From contig NZ_JAIQYY010000019.1 in the NCBI RefSeq assembly GCF_020181035.1, forward strand, positions 134,063 through 198,062: DNA of 64,000 bases, given 5' to 3'. The notes beneath the pieces were generated by a model, which did not search any database, had not been told where the DNA came from, and saw only the letters and a program-made list of their open reading frames with translations. Shown here in pieces: positions 16,947 through 25,393 of the stretch. This DNA comes from Streptomyces sp. CoH27. GTDB lineage: Bacteria > Actinomycetota > Actinomycetes > Streptomycetales > Streptomycetaceae. The first letter of the stretch is position 1; each line of letters begins with the position of its first letter. Position numbers and translations under genes: made by a program.

Positions 16947-17744
16947 TCAGGCCGGGCGGACGGAGGAGGACCCGCCGGTGCCGTGGCTCGTGGCGAAGCG
17001 GGACGGTGACATGCCGAAGGCGCGGGTGAAGGCCGCTGTCAGCGCGGCCGGTGAGGCGTAGCCGAGGCGGCCGGAGACCTCGGTGACCGATGCCGTGCGC
17101 AGCAGCGGTACGGCGGCGAGCAGGCGCGCCCGGGTCCGCCAGACCGCCGGGCTCTCGCCGGTCTCGGCGCGGAAGCGGCGGGTGAAGGCCCGCTCGCTCA
17201 TGGCTGTCCGCGCGGCCCAGTCGGCATTGGTGACGCCTGCGTCCGGAGCCGCCAGGTAGGCGCGGCAGATCTCCGCGAGGTCGGGGGCGGTGGGGATCGC
17301 CACGTGGAACGGGAGCGGGGCGCGCGCGGCGATCTCGTGCAGCAGGAGCGCGACGACGCATCCCTCGCGGCCGGAGAGGCGGTAGTCGGCCTCGAACTCC
17401 ACGGCGGCCAGGAGCAGTTCGCGCAACAGCGGCGGTACGTCCACGACCGTGCAGGTGGCCGGCCACCAGGGCACGGCGTCCGGCTCGATGTACAGGCTCC
17501 GGGTGCTCACCCCCACCATGCGGACCCGGTGCCGGGTGGTGGCCGGGATCAGGACGGCCCGCTCGGGCGGCACGGTCCAGGTGCCCTCGGGGGTGTCGAC
17601 CACCATGACGCCGGTGGCGCCGTAGAGGAACTGGGCGCGCCGGTGCTCGTGCCAGTCGAGCACATGGCCGGGCGCGTAGTCGGTGCCGATGGGCAGCACG
17701 GCCCGGTCGACGTGGTCGTAGTCGGCCAGAGAGACGTTCTTCAC
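16947..17744 (-). CDS. AraC-family transcriptional regulator with cupin-like sensor domain
   Basis: 265 residues from GTG 17744 (alternatives GTG 17753 and ATG 17789). The N-terminal half is a cupin-like fold (DWHEHRRAQFLYGATGVMVV with metal-type His residues, then TWTVPPERAVLIPATTRHRV). The C-terminal half has two AraC helix-turn-helix motifs: NADWAARTAMSERAFTRRFRAETGESP and VTEVSGRLGYASPAALTAAFTRAFGMSPSRF. GTG 17744 has AGGGTGAG just upstream and starts at VKNVSLADYDH. It is divergent from a TauE/SafE permease with an 85-base gap, so it very likely controls that gene. The inducer is unknown. Confidence 0.88.
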   Translation of the reverse strand: MKNVSLADYDHVDRAVLPIGTDYAPGHVLDWHEHRRAQFLYGATGVMVVDTPEGTWTVPPERAVLIPATTRHRVRMVGVSTRSLYIEPDAVPWWPATCTVVDVPPLLRELLLAAVEFEADYRLSGREGCVVALLLHEIAARAPLPFHVAIPTAPDLAEICRAYLAAPDAGVTNADWAARTAMSERAFTRRFRAETGESPAVWRTRARLLAAVPLLRTASVTEVSGRLGYASPAALTAAFTRAFGMSPSRFATSHGTGGSSSVRPA

Positions 17745-17829
17745 CCGGCTCACCCTATGGCCGAGTCTCGAAGGGATGATGCCGACCATCGCATGCGGGA
17801 CACCTGTCCCGGCTGGTGGGGTGGGTGCC

Positions 17830-18633
17830 GTGAACGTCATGGCACTTCTCGGCATCGGGCTCCTCACCGGAGTCACGACTGTGTTGTTCGGGTTCGGCGG
17901 CGGGTTCGTCGCGGTCCCGGTCGTCGTATGGGCGAACGCCGCCCTGGGCGCGGACGCGATACGGGTGGCCACGGCCACCTCGGCGCTGGTCATGCTGGTG
18001 AGCGCGGGGTTCGCCACGGCCGTCACGCCGCGCCGGGTCCTGTCGGCGCTGCGGGGCAGTGGGGTGCTGCTCGTCCTGCTGGCGGCCGGCGCGGCAGGCG
18101 GTGCGCTGGCCACGCGGCTCGCCCCGGCGGGGCAAGCCCGCTGGGGGTTCGTCGCGTACGTCGCCCTCACCATCGCCGATCTGCTGCTACGGCCCGGTTT
18201 CCTGCGTCCGCGCGGGCAGGCGGAGGCGGCCGGAGGGACGCCGCGTCCCCTGCCGGCCGTCCTCGGGGTACCGATCGGCGCGGTCGCCGCCTTTCTCGGT
18301 GTCGGCGGCAGCGTCATGACCGTGCCCGCGCTACGCCGGGCGGGACATCCGATGCGGGTGGCGACCGCGCTGGCGAACCCGCTCACCCTCGCCATCGCGC
18401 TCCCGGCCACCGCGCTTGCCCTGTACGGCGGTTCGGGCATAGCCGCCGCGGGGACGCACCCGCGCCTCGTCGGCCTGGTCGACCTGCGGGCCGCGGCGGC
18501 GCTGCTCCTCGGTGCCCTGCCCGTCATCGCGGTGCTGCGCCGGCGCCCGCCGCGCATCCCCGACCGCGCCTACGCCTGGGCGTACCTCGGGCTCCTGGGC
18601 GTGGTCGAGGCCGCGATGCTGCTGGCGGGCTGA
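17830..18633 (+). CDS. TauE/SafE family sulfite/anion exporter-like permease
   Basis: 267 residues with about eight membrane helices. Two copies of the family repeat are visible: GLLTGVTTVLFGFGGGFVAVPVVV near the N-terminus and IGAVAAFLGVGGSVMTVPALRRAGHPMRVATA in the second half. GTG 17830 follows a GGTGGGGTGGG ribosome-binding sequence; an upstream ATG (17776) would add a non-hydrophobic extension. The family exports sulfite, sulfoacetate or other small organosulfur anions, or imports unknown anions. Divergence from the AraC-type regulator suggests inducible expression. Confidence 0.88.
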   Translation: MNVMALLGIGLLTGVTTVLFGFGGGFVAVPVVVWANAALGADAIRVATATSALVMLVSAGFATAVTPRRVLSALRGSGVLLVLLAAGAAGGALATRLAPAGQARWGFVAYVALTIADLLLRPGFLRPRGQAEAAGGTPRPLPAVLGVPIGAVAAFLGVGGSVMTVPALRRAGHPMRVATALANPLTLAIALPATALALYGGSGIAAAGTHPRLVGLVDLRAAAALLLGALPVIAVLRRRPPRIPDRAYAWAYLGLLGVVEAAMLLAG

Positions 18634-18651
18634 ATCCGTTGTCGCCTTCGG

Positions 18652-19650
18652 TCAGCGTGCGGCGAGGAGTTCGAGGGTGTCGATCACTCGGTTCGAGAAG
18701 CCCCACTCGTTGTCGTACCAGGCGACGACCTTGATGTGCCGTCCGTCGACGCGGGTGAGGGCCGAGTCGAAGATCGAGGACGCCGGGTTGCCGGTGATGT
18801 CGGAGGAGACGAGCGGGTCCTCGGAGTATTCGAGGACGCCGGCCAGCGGGCCCTGTGCGGCGGCGCGGTAGGCCTCCAGCACGTCGTCGCGGGTGACGTC
18901 GCGACTGACGGTGGTGTTGAGTTCGACGATCGAGCCCACGGGGACGGGCACGCGGATGGAGTCGCCGGACAGCTTGCCGTCGAGGTTCGGCAGCACGAGG
19001 CCGATCGCCTTGGCGGCGCCCGTCGTGGTCGGCACGATGTTCACCGCGGCGGCGCGGGCGCGGCGGGCGTCTCGGTGCGGGCCGTCCTGGAGGTTCTGCT
19101 CCTGGGTGTAGGCGTGCACAGTCGTCATGAACCCGTGCTCGATGCCGGCGAGTTGGTCCAGCACGGCGGCCAGCGGGGCGAGCGCGTTGGTGGTGCAGGA
19201 GGCATTCGACACGATGGTGTGCAGGGCGGGGTCGTACGCGTCGGTGTTGACCCCGTAGGCGAGGGTGACGTCGGCGCCGTCCGAGGGCGCGCTGACAAGT
19301 ACCTTCCGGGCGCCCGCGTCGAGGTGGGCGCGCGCGGCCTTGGCCGAGGTGAAGCGGCCGGTCGACTCCAGCACGATGTCCACGCCGAGGTCGGCCCACG
19401 GCAGCTGAGCCGGTTCGCGCTCGGCAAGCACCCTGATACGGCGGCCGTCGACGACGAGGTCGTCCCCGTCGGCGGCCACGGGACGGCCGAGCCGGCCGGC
19501 CGTGCTGTCGTAGGCGAGAAGCCGTGCCAGGGCGGTGGGTTCGGTGAGGTCGTTGACGGCTACGACCTCCAGCTCGCTGTCGCGTTCCAGCAGCGCGCGC
19601 AGCACGTTGCGTCCGATACGGCCGAATCCGTTGATGGCGATGCGCGTCAC
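18652..19650 (-). CDS. gap: Type I glyceraldehyde-3-phosphate dehydrogenase
   Basis: 332 residues with the N-terminal Rossmann signature TRIAINGFGRIGRNVLRALL, cofactor-region VAVNDLTEP, catalytic Cys152 in SNASCTTNALAPL and His180 in TTVHAYTQEQNLQDGPHRD. The closing IKVVAWYDNEWGFSNRV is also diagnostic. GTG 19650 is the start (VTRIAINGFG), with AAGGGG about ten bases before it. It interconverts glyceraldehyde-3-phosphate and 1,3-bisphosphoglycerate. It is not next to pgk and tpi, so this is probably a secondary paralogue rather than the main glycolytic copy; from memory, S. coelicolor likewise has an extra gap near argG. Confidence 0.96.
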   Translation of the reverse strand: MTRIAINGFGRIGRNVLRALLERDSELEVVAVNDLTEPTALARLLAYDSTAGRLGRPVAADGDDLVVDGRRIRVLAEREPAQLPWADLGVDIVLESTGRFTSAKAARAHLDAGARKVLVSAPSDGADVTLAYGVNTDAYDPALHTIVSNASCTTNALAPLAAVLDQLAGIEHGFMTTVHAYTQEQNLQDGPHRDARRARAAAVNIVPTTTGAAKAIGLVLPNLDGKLSGDSIRVPVPVGSIVELNTTVSRDVTRDDVLEAYRAAAQGPLAGVLEYSEDPLVSSDITGNPASSIFDSALTRVDGRHIKVVAWYDNEWGFSNRVIDTLELLAAR

Positions 19651-19771
19651 GGGTGGTGTCCCCTTCGGTTGTTCACTGCGGGTCGCCACCAGCGTCGCGT
19701 GTCGCGTCCGGCCGTGGCCGTGTCCGGAGCGCCATGGTTCGCAAGGATCGCGCCAGGCTGCTCTCGCGCCG

Positions 19772-20728
19772 CTAATCGCCCTGGGTGAAGGTGCGCCGGT
19801 ACTCGCTCGGGGTGGTCCCGAGGATCTGCTGGAAGTGCGCCCGCAGATTCGCGCCGGTGCCGAGTCCGACGTCGACAGCGATCTGCTCGACGCTGCGCTC
19901 GGAGCGTTCCAGCAGTTCGCGGGCCATGTCGACGCGGGCGCGCATCACCCACTGCATCGGTGTGTAGCCGGTGTCCTCCACAAACCGCCGGGAGAAGGTG
20001 CGCGGGGAGACCGCCGCGTGCCGGGCGAGCGCCGCGAGGCTGAGGGGTTCGCCGAGGCGGTGCAGGGCCCACTCGCGGGTCGCGGCGAACCGCTCGCCGA
20101 GCGGTTCGGGGACGCTGCGCGGCACGTACTGGGCCTGACCGCCACTGCGGTAGGGGGCGGCGACCAGACGCCGGGCGGCGTGGTTGGCGGCGGCGACGCC
20201 GAGGTCGGCGCGGAGGATGTGCAGGCACAGGTCGATGCCGGAGGCGGCGCCGGCCGAGGTCAGCACGCTGCCCTCGTCGACGAACAGCACGTTCTCGTCG
20301 ACCTGGACCAGCGGATGCTTCGCCGCGAGGGCCCGGGAGTAGTGCCAGTGGGTCGTCGCGCGTCTGCCGTCGAGGAGGCCGGTGGCGGCGAGGGCGAAGG
20401 CACCCGTGGAGATGGCGGCGAGCCGCGCTCCGCGCGCGTGGGCGGCGAGCAAAGCATCGATGACGTTCCGCGGCGGATCCTCGCGGTCCGGGAACCGGTA
20501 GCCGGGGATGAAGACGATGTCGGCCCACGCGAGCGCGTCGAGTCCGTGGGCGACGTGGTACGACAGCCCGTCGCCACCGGTCACGAGTCCCGGCACGGCG
20601 CCGCACACCCGTACCTCGTACGGCATGCTCGCCCGGGTCGTGAACACCTGCGCGGGGATACCGACATCGAGCGGCTTCGCACCGTCGAGCACCAGGACGG
20701 CGACACGGCGCAGACGGGAATGGGGCAC
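19772..20728 (-). CDS. GlxA-type regulator (DJ-1/PfpI domain plus AraC helix-turn-helix)
   Basis: 318 residues. Residues ~8-175 are a class I glutamine-amidotransferase-like (DJ-1/PfpI) domain: RVAVLVLDGAKPLDVGIPAQVF, then FIPGYRFPDRE and LAAISTGAFALAATGLLDGRRATTHW. The position of the usual nucleophile Cys (CTGAF/CSGAF) is Ser here. Residues ~220-315 carry two AraC helix-turn-helix units (LAALARHAAVSPRTFSRRFVEDTGYTP and VEQIAVDVGLGTGANLRAHFQQILGTTPSEYRRTF). It acts as a transcription activator with a degenerate amidotransferase sensor domain. It lies upstream of gap on the same strand, separated by 121 bases. Confidence 0.92.
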   Translation of the reverse strand: MPHSRLRRVAVLVLDGAKPLDVGIPAQVFTTRASMPYEVRVCGAVPGLVTGGDGLSYHVAHGLDALAWADIVFIPGYRFPDREDPPRNVIDALLAAHARGARLAAISTGAFALAATGLLDGRRATTHWHYSRALAAKHPLVQVDENVLFVDEGSVLTSAGAASGIDLCLHILRADLGVAAANHAARRLVAAPYRSGGQAQYVPRSVPEPLGERFAATREWALHRLGEPLSLAALARHAAVSPRTFSRRFVEDTGYTPMQWVMRARVDMARELLERSERSVEQIAVDVGLGTGANLRAHFQQILGTTPSEYRRTFTQGD

Positions 20729-20926
20729 GGCGACCAGGGTACGAGGGGTACGGGTCGGGGTCGGGGGCGAGGTCGGTCGGCAGTGCGGCGCGGGACGCCG
20801 ACGCGGTCCGGTCCAGGACCACCTCCCGTAGTCGTCCAGCTGTGGCCCGCATGGGCGAGGCGGGCCCGCAGTCGGATTTCGGCGCTCGGGGTGACGTACG
20901 CCCCGCGCCGTCCCCTGATACGACGG

Positions 20927-20959
20927 CGGGCCCCGCCGGTGGTGAACCGACGGGGCCCG
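20927..20959 (-). terminator. Hairpin downstream of argG
   Basis: CGGGCCCCG (20927-20935) pairs with CGGGGCCCG (20951-20959) across a 15-base loop, 33 bases past the argG stop. No U-tract follows, which is normal for Streptomyces terminators. Confidence 0.6.
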
Positions 20960-20991
20960 TTGTCCGGGTGCGTACGACCGGGTGAGCGTGC

Positions 20992-22443
20992 TCAGTCCGT
21001 GCCGGACTCCATCGCGGCGCGGTCGAGCAGTTCGTCCTCTTCCTCCGGGGCCTCGCCGCGCGAGGCGATCGCCTCGGCGCCGCCGTGGGCCATCGCGCCG
21101 ATCAGACCGGTCGAGGCCGCCTGCGCGGCGCCGATCAGCGCCGGGTGCTCGGTGCCGACCATGCCCAGGCCCGCGTACTGCTCCAGCCGGGCACGCGAGT
21201 CGGCGATGTCGAGGTTGCGCATGGTGAGCTGGCCGATCCGGTCGGACGGGCCGAACGCGGAGTCCTCGGTGCGTTCCATGGACAGCTTGTCCGGGTGGTA
21301 GCTGAACGCCGGACCCGTGGTGTCCAGGATCGAGTAGTCCTCACCGCGCCGCAGCCGCAGCGTCACCTCGCCGGTGACCGCGACGCCGACCCAGCGCTGG
21401 AGCGACTCACGGATCATGAGCGCCTGCGGGTCCAGCCAGCGGCCCTCGTACATGAGCCGGCCGAGCTTGCGGCCCTCGTTGTGGTACTGGGCGAGGGTGT
21501 CCTCGTTGTGGATCGCGTTGACCAGGCGCTCGTAGGCCGCGTACAGCAGGGCCATGCCGGGCGCCTCGTAGATGCCGCGGCTCTTCGCCTCGATGATCCG
21601 GTTCTCGATCTGGTCCGACATGCCGAGGCCGTGCCGGCCGCCGATGGCGTTGGCCTCCATGACCAGCTCGACCGGCGAGGCGAACTCCTTGCCGTTGATC
21701 GTCACCGGGCGGCCCTGGTCGAAGCCGATGGTCACGTCCTCGGCGAGGATCTCGACGGTGGGGTCCCAGAACCGCACACCCATGATCGGCTCAACGGTCT
21801 CCACACCGTTGTCCAGGTGCTCCAGGGTCTTCGCCTCGTGGGTGGCGCCCCAGATGTTGGCGTCCGTCGAGTACGCCTTCTCGGTGCTGTCGCGGTACGG
21901 CAGCCCGTGCGCGAGCAGCCACTCCGACATCTCCTTGCGGCCGCCCAGCTCGGTCACGAAGTCCGCGTCCAGCCAGGGCTTGTAGATCCGCAGGTGGGGG
22001 TTGGCGAGCAGCCCGTAGCGGTAGAACCGCTCGATGTCGTTGCCCTTGAAGGTGGAGCCGTCGCCCCAGATCTGCACGTCGTCCTCAAGCATCGCCCGCA
22101 CCAGCAGGGTGCCGGTGACGGCGCGGCCGAGCGGCGTGGTGTTGAAGTAGGCACGCCCGCCGGAGCGGATGTGGAAGGCGCCGCACGCGAGCGCGGCCAG
22201 CCCCTCCTCGACCAGGGCCGCACGGCAGTCGACCAGGCGCGCGATCTCGGCACCGTAGGTCGCCGCACGGCTCGGCACCGAGGCGATGTCGGGCTCGTCG
22301 TACTGACCGATGTCGGCGGTGTAGGTGCACGGGACGGCACCCTTGTCGCGCATCCACGCGACGGCGACCGACGTGTCGAGGCCGCCGGAGAAGGCGATGC
22401 CGACGCGCTCGCCGACCGGAAGGGAGGTGAGGACCTTGGACAT
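20992..22443 (-). CDS. argG: Argininosuccinate synthase
   Basis: 483 residues, the longer E. coli-like (type 2) form of the enzyme. The ATP pyrophosphatase P-loop AFSGGLDTS is at residues 17-25; further signatures are ALACGAFHIRSGG, GDGSTFKGNDIERF, STDANIWGATHEAKTLEHL and GGRHGLGMSDQIENRIIEAKSRGIYEAPG. The C-terminal Glu-rich tail EAPEEEDELLDRAAMESG is usual for actinomycete copies. It condenses citrulline and aspartate using ATP, the penultimate step of arginine synthesis. ATG 22443 is preferred; ATG 22461 would begin inside the apparent ArgR box. It is not clustered with other arg genes. Confidence 0.97.
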   Translation of the reverse strand: MSKVLTSLPVGERVGIAFSGGLDTSVAVAWMRDKGAVPCTYTADIGQYDEPDIASVPSRAATYGAEIARLVDCRAALVEEGLAALACGAFHIRSGGRAYFNTTPLGRAVTGTLLVRAMLEDDVQIWGDGSTFKGNDIERFYRYGLLANPHLRIYKPWLDADFVTELGGRKEMSEWLLAHGLPYRDSTEKAYSTDANIWGATHEAKTLEHLDNGVETVEPIMGVRFWDPTVEILAEDVTIGFDQGRPVTINGKEFASPVELVMEANAIGGRHGLGMSDQIENRIIEAKSRGIYEAPGMALLYAAYERLVNAIHNEDTLAQYHNEGRKLGRLMYEGRWLDPQALMIRESLQRWVGVAVTGEVTLRLRRGEDYSILDTTGPAFSYHPDKLSMERTEDSAFGPSDRIGQLTMRNLDIADSRARLEQYAGLGMVGTEHPALIGAAQAASTGLIGAMAHGGAEAIASRGEAPEEEDELLDRAAMESGTD

Positions 22444-22451
22444 AGGAAGAG

Positions 22452-22479
22452 TATGCACCATTCCGTATGGCCATGCATA
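22452..22479. promoter_or_regulatory. ARG box (ArgR operator) in front of argG
   Basis: A 28-base element begins TATGCACCA and ends CCATGCATA; the outer TATGCA/TGCATA arms are inverted repeats. The CCATGCAT core agrees with the Streptomyces ARG-box consensus as I remember it (CCATGCATGCCCATTGCATA). It lies immediately before the argG start, so arginine-dependent repression by ArgR is expected. Confidence 0.7.
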
Positions 22480-22951
22480 GTCGGGTGTCGCGATCGGCCA
22501 CGGCGGAAGGGAGGCCGGTGATCGGTCCGGCCCGGAATGCCGGCAGCCGCAGCCCCGCTGGGGACGGTCTCACCGACGAGCGACGCCACCCGCCGGGCCT
22601 CGGCCCGGTCGCCGGGGCCCCGCCGGTGAGCGTGCCGTCGCCGAGCGGCAACGGGTCGGCCAGTCCTGGAGCGACACCGGGACGGGCACCGGACGGCGCC
22701 CGGTGCCCCGGCGAGCCGGTCGAAGCGCAGATGCCCGCAGGCGAATCCCCGCAAGCGATCCCCCGCCGGACGAGCAGCCCCACCAGTCGCCCACCACCGC
22801 CGTGGGCACCCTCGCCCGTCCCGGGCCGGACCGCCACCACGCTCCGGGCGGTCGGCGCCGAGGCTTCGACCGGCTTCGCCCTCGCCGTCCTGACCGAGTG
22901 AGCGGGAGACCGGCCTCAGGAGCGAGTGACCCGGTGCGGCGCCGGACTCGA
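22480..22951. other. Gap between argG and penicillin-binding protein gene
   Basis: About 470 bases hold no gene I can support. Several frames stay open on both strands, but their translations are Pro/Arg/Ser-rich without domains or ribosome-binding sites. Apart from the ARG box at its left edge, I see nothing defined. Confidence 0.5.
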
Positions 22952-24610
22952 TCAGTTGCCGGTCAGCAGCCGTCGTACGACGTACCCCGCGGAGTCCACG
23001 CCCGAGCTGCCACCCTCGACGAGGGCCGCGACCGCGATACGGGAGTCGTAGGCGGTCAGCCAGCCGTTGGTGTGGTCCCCCTCCTCCGCGGTGCCGGTCT
23101 TGGCGCCGACGCCCGCCAGTCCGCCGAGCCGCGGAGCCGCGGTCCCGCTGGTGGCGACGCCGCGCATCATCGACTGGAGGTAGCCGGCCGTACGGGGCGA
23201 GATGGGCCGGGGCGCGGTGTCCTGGTGCTGTCCGGGCAGGATGACCGGCTGCTCGAAGCCGGCGTTGCGGACGGTCGCCGCCACCGACGCCATGAACAGC
23301 GGGGTGGCCGTGACCTTGCCCTGGCCGATGAACTGGGCCGCCTGGTCGCCGCCCTGGGCGTCCGCCGGGATGCTCGGGTCGGTGGTGGCGACCCCGCCGC
23401 CGATGGACCAGCTGCCCATGCCGAAGACGTTCACGGCCTCGTCGTGCAGGGCGGAGGCGTCACCATGGCGTACGAGGTGATGGAACCCGTCCTTGATGAA
23501 CGAGGTGTTGCACGACACCGTGAACGCCTGGGCCAGCGAGGAGCCGGGATCGGCCCGTACACCGGGGTCGTTGTGGAACAGCTGACTGTTGGCCATCAGC
23601 GAGTCCGTACACGGCGCCGGGCTGTCCGGCGTGAGACCCGCCTGGTCGAAGAGGGCCGCTGCGGTGATGATCTTCATCGTCGAGCCGGGCGACTTGATGC
23701 CGTTGACGGCGATGTCCCCGTCGTCGCCGGTGTGCGCGACGGCGAGGATGTGCCCGGTGCGCCAGTCGAGCGCCACGGTACCGGCGGGCTTGCCCTGGAG
23801 GTTGGTGTCCTGGACCGCGTTCTCGGCCACCTTCTGAAGGTCCGCGTCGATGGTCGTCCGGATCACCGGGGCCCGCCCCTTGATGAAGACCTTCACCGTC
23901 TCCACCGGCTCGCCGTCGCCGCCGACCACGGCCACGCCCGTCTCGGCGCTGCCGCCGGTGGCCTTGGCGTTCTTGCGGATCGTCGCGGCGATGTCCCGCA
24001 GGGACGGGAAGCCGGAGAGGTCGGTCCTGCCGTCGGACGCGACGACCTTCGCCGCATCCGGGTCGGCCGGCAGCTTTCCCGCGACCAGCGACTGGCCGTC
24101 AGCCATGCCCGGATAGAGCACCGAGTTGTTCCAGTGCACCGCCGGCTGATCGTGCGTGCTCTTCAGCACCGCGACCGCGCTGGAGTAGCTCCATGTGCCG
24201 CCCGCCACCTGGGCGGTGACGTCGAAGGTGACCTTCGTGGCGCCCGGTGTCACCTGGGACGGCCCGACGGCGACGATGTGGTCGAACGACAGCTTCTTCA
24301 GCCGCAGTCCGTCGGCGTAGCTCCGCAGCGCCTGGGACGCCGTGTCCGGTACGTCGGTGTCGCTCGCCGCGCCGTCGAGGTGCTGCTTGGACCAGCTGTC
24401 CAGGAAGGCACGGGTCAGCTTCGCCGCCTCGGCGCCCGTCGGCGGCGTGCCCGACATCTCCGACGCGTCGAAGGTGCTCCCCCGCGTGGGCTGGGCGTCA
24501 CCCGCGGAACCGGAGGTCAGGCCGTGGACAACGTTGTACGTACCGATTCCCCCGAGAGCGAGCAGCGCGGTGCATGTACCGGCAAGGCCGATCTTCACAG
24601 CTCTGTTCAT
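22952..24610 (-). CDS. Penicillin-binding protein with NTF2-like (MecA_N) domain
   Basis: 552 residues. An N-terminal signal anchor (residues ~5-30) is followed by an NTF2-like domain (about 58-175; GAEAAKLTRAFLDSWSKQHLDGAA), then the transpeptidase domain. Active-site motifs are complete: S310-T-M-K313 in KSPGSTMKI, S366-C-N368 in FTVSCNTSF, and K504-T-G in AKTGTAEEG. The protein faces the periplasm side of the membrane and crosslinks peptidoglycan or acts as a beta-lactam-insensitive paralogue, as in the PBP2a/PbpA-like group. It is much shorter than division PBPs and is not in a division cluster. ATG 24610 is the only sensible start. Confidence 0.93.
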   Translation of the reverse strand: MNRAVKIGLAGTCTALLALGGIGTYNVVHGLTSGSAGDAQPTRGSTFDASEMSGTPPTGAEAAKLTRAFLDSWSKQHLDGAASDTDVPDTASQALRSYADGLRLKKLSFDHIVAVGPSQVTPGATKVTFDVTAQVAGGTWSYSSAVAVLKSTHDQPAVHWNNSVLYPGMADGQSLVAGKLPADPDAAKVVASDGRTDLSGFPSLRDIAATIRKNAKATGGSAETGVAVVGGDGEPVETVKVFIKGRAPVIRTTIDADLQKVAENAVQDTNLQGKPAGTVALDWRTGHILAVAHTGDDGDIAVNGIKSPGSTMKIITAAALFDQAGLTPDSPAPCTDSLMANSQLFHNDPGVRADPGSSLAQAFTVSCNTSFIKDGFHHLVRHGDASALHDEAVNVFGMGSWSIGGGVATTDPSIPADAQGGDQAAQFIGQGKVTATPLFMASVAATVRNAGFEQPVILPGQHQDTAPRPISPRTAGYLQSMMRGVATSGTAAPRLGGLAGVGAKTGTAEEGDHTNGWLTAYDSRIAVAALVEGGSSGVDSAGYVVRRLLTGN

Positions 24611-24743
24611 GCGTCGGATCGTATGTACATTCCATGAAGACGCGTGCGGTTCGTCAACAGATCGTTATCGGACCGTCAAGCCGTCGCGTCTCCATATCAC
24701 CGCGCAGGCACGGGAGTTCACCGGCAGAGCCGACGGCAGGGGC

Positions 24744-25310
24744 CTAACCGCCCGACACCACCGCCTTCAGTCCGGCCAGCGACTCCCGTGTCAGCTCCGC
24801 CATCGGGCGTTCCTCGCCGGCCGCGATCCAGCGGTCGAAGGCGACCTTGAAGACGGCGATGCCCGCCTCGGCGGCCAGGCTCGCAGTCGGTTCGGGTACA
24901 CCGCGGCGCCGCAGGGTGCCGGCGAGCGCCGCCGACAGCGAGGCGAGCTTGATCAGCTCGCGCTCCATCAGTTCGGCGTTCCCCGTGATCACCGCGTGCC
25001 GCCGGCGGGCGAAGTCACGCCGGTCGGCGAACATCTCAGCGGCGGCGTACAGCCCCAGCGCCAGCGCGTCCAGCGGTGCCGCGGATTCCGGAGCGCCCGT
25101 GACCGCGCGCACGAAGAGATCTTCCAGCTCGCCGGAGCCGGCGAAGAGCACCTCGCGCTTGTCGGCGTAGTGCCGGAAGAAGGTCCGCTCGGTGAGCCCG
25201 GCCCGCTTGGCGATCTCCGCGACGGTGGTCTGCTCGTACCCACGCTCGCCGTACAGCTCCAGCGCGGCCTTCGCGAGGCGCCCGCGCGCGTCCGGCTCCC
25301 ATCTGCCCAT
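24744..25310 (-). CDS. TetR-family transcriptional regulator
   Basis: 188 residues. The helix-turn-helix spans residues ~8-55: RGRLAKAALELYGERGYEQTTVAEIAKRAGLTERTFFRHYADKREVLF. The rest is a helical ligand-binding domain (MFADRRDFARRRHAVITGNAELMERELIKLASL), a form common in actinobacterial regulators paired with short-chain oxidoreductases. ATG 25310 lies 83 bases from the divergent epimerase gene. Two near-identical 15-bp sites (25328-25342 and 25360-25374) lie in between, which strongly suggests it represses both itself and the epimerase. Confidence 0.93.
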   Translation of the reverse strand: MGRWEPDARGRLAKAALELYGERGYEQTTVAEIAKRAGLTERTFFRHYADKREVLFAGSGELEDLFVRAVTGAPESAAPLDALALGLYAAAEMFADRRDFARRRHAVITGNAELMERELIKLASLSAALAGTLRRRGVPEPTASLAAEAGIAVFKVAFDRWIAAGEERPMAELTRESLAGLKAVVSGG

Positions 25311-25327
25311 GCGCCGATCTTACGTGA

Positions 25328-25374
25328 TGACAGTGACTGACATTCGGTGGTACTGTCTATGACAGTCACTGACA
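25328..25374. promoter_or_regulatory. Duplicated TetR-type operator TGACAGT-S-ACTGACA
   Basis: TGACAGTGACTGACA (25328-25342) and TGACAGTCACTGACA (25360-25374) differ only at the central base. Each contains the odd palindrome CAGT-N-ACTG. The copies are 32 bases apart, about three turns, filling the gap between the divergent TetR and epimerase genes. This is the expected layout of a repressor operator pair over both promoters. Confidence 0.75.
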
Positions 25375-25393
25375 TCGACTCTCTGGGGCTTCC

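Noticed and set aside
22467..22901. Plus-strand 144-residue frame after the ARG box
   Set aside because: Pro/Ser/Arg-rich translation with no domain and a start inside the ArgR operator.
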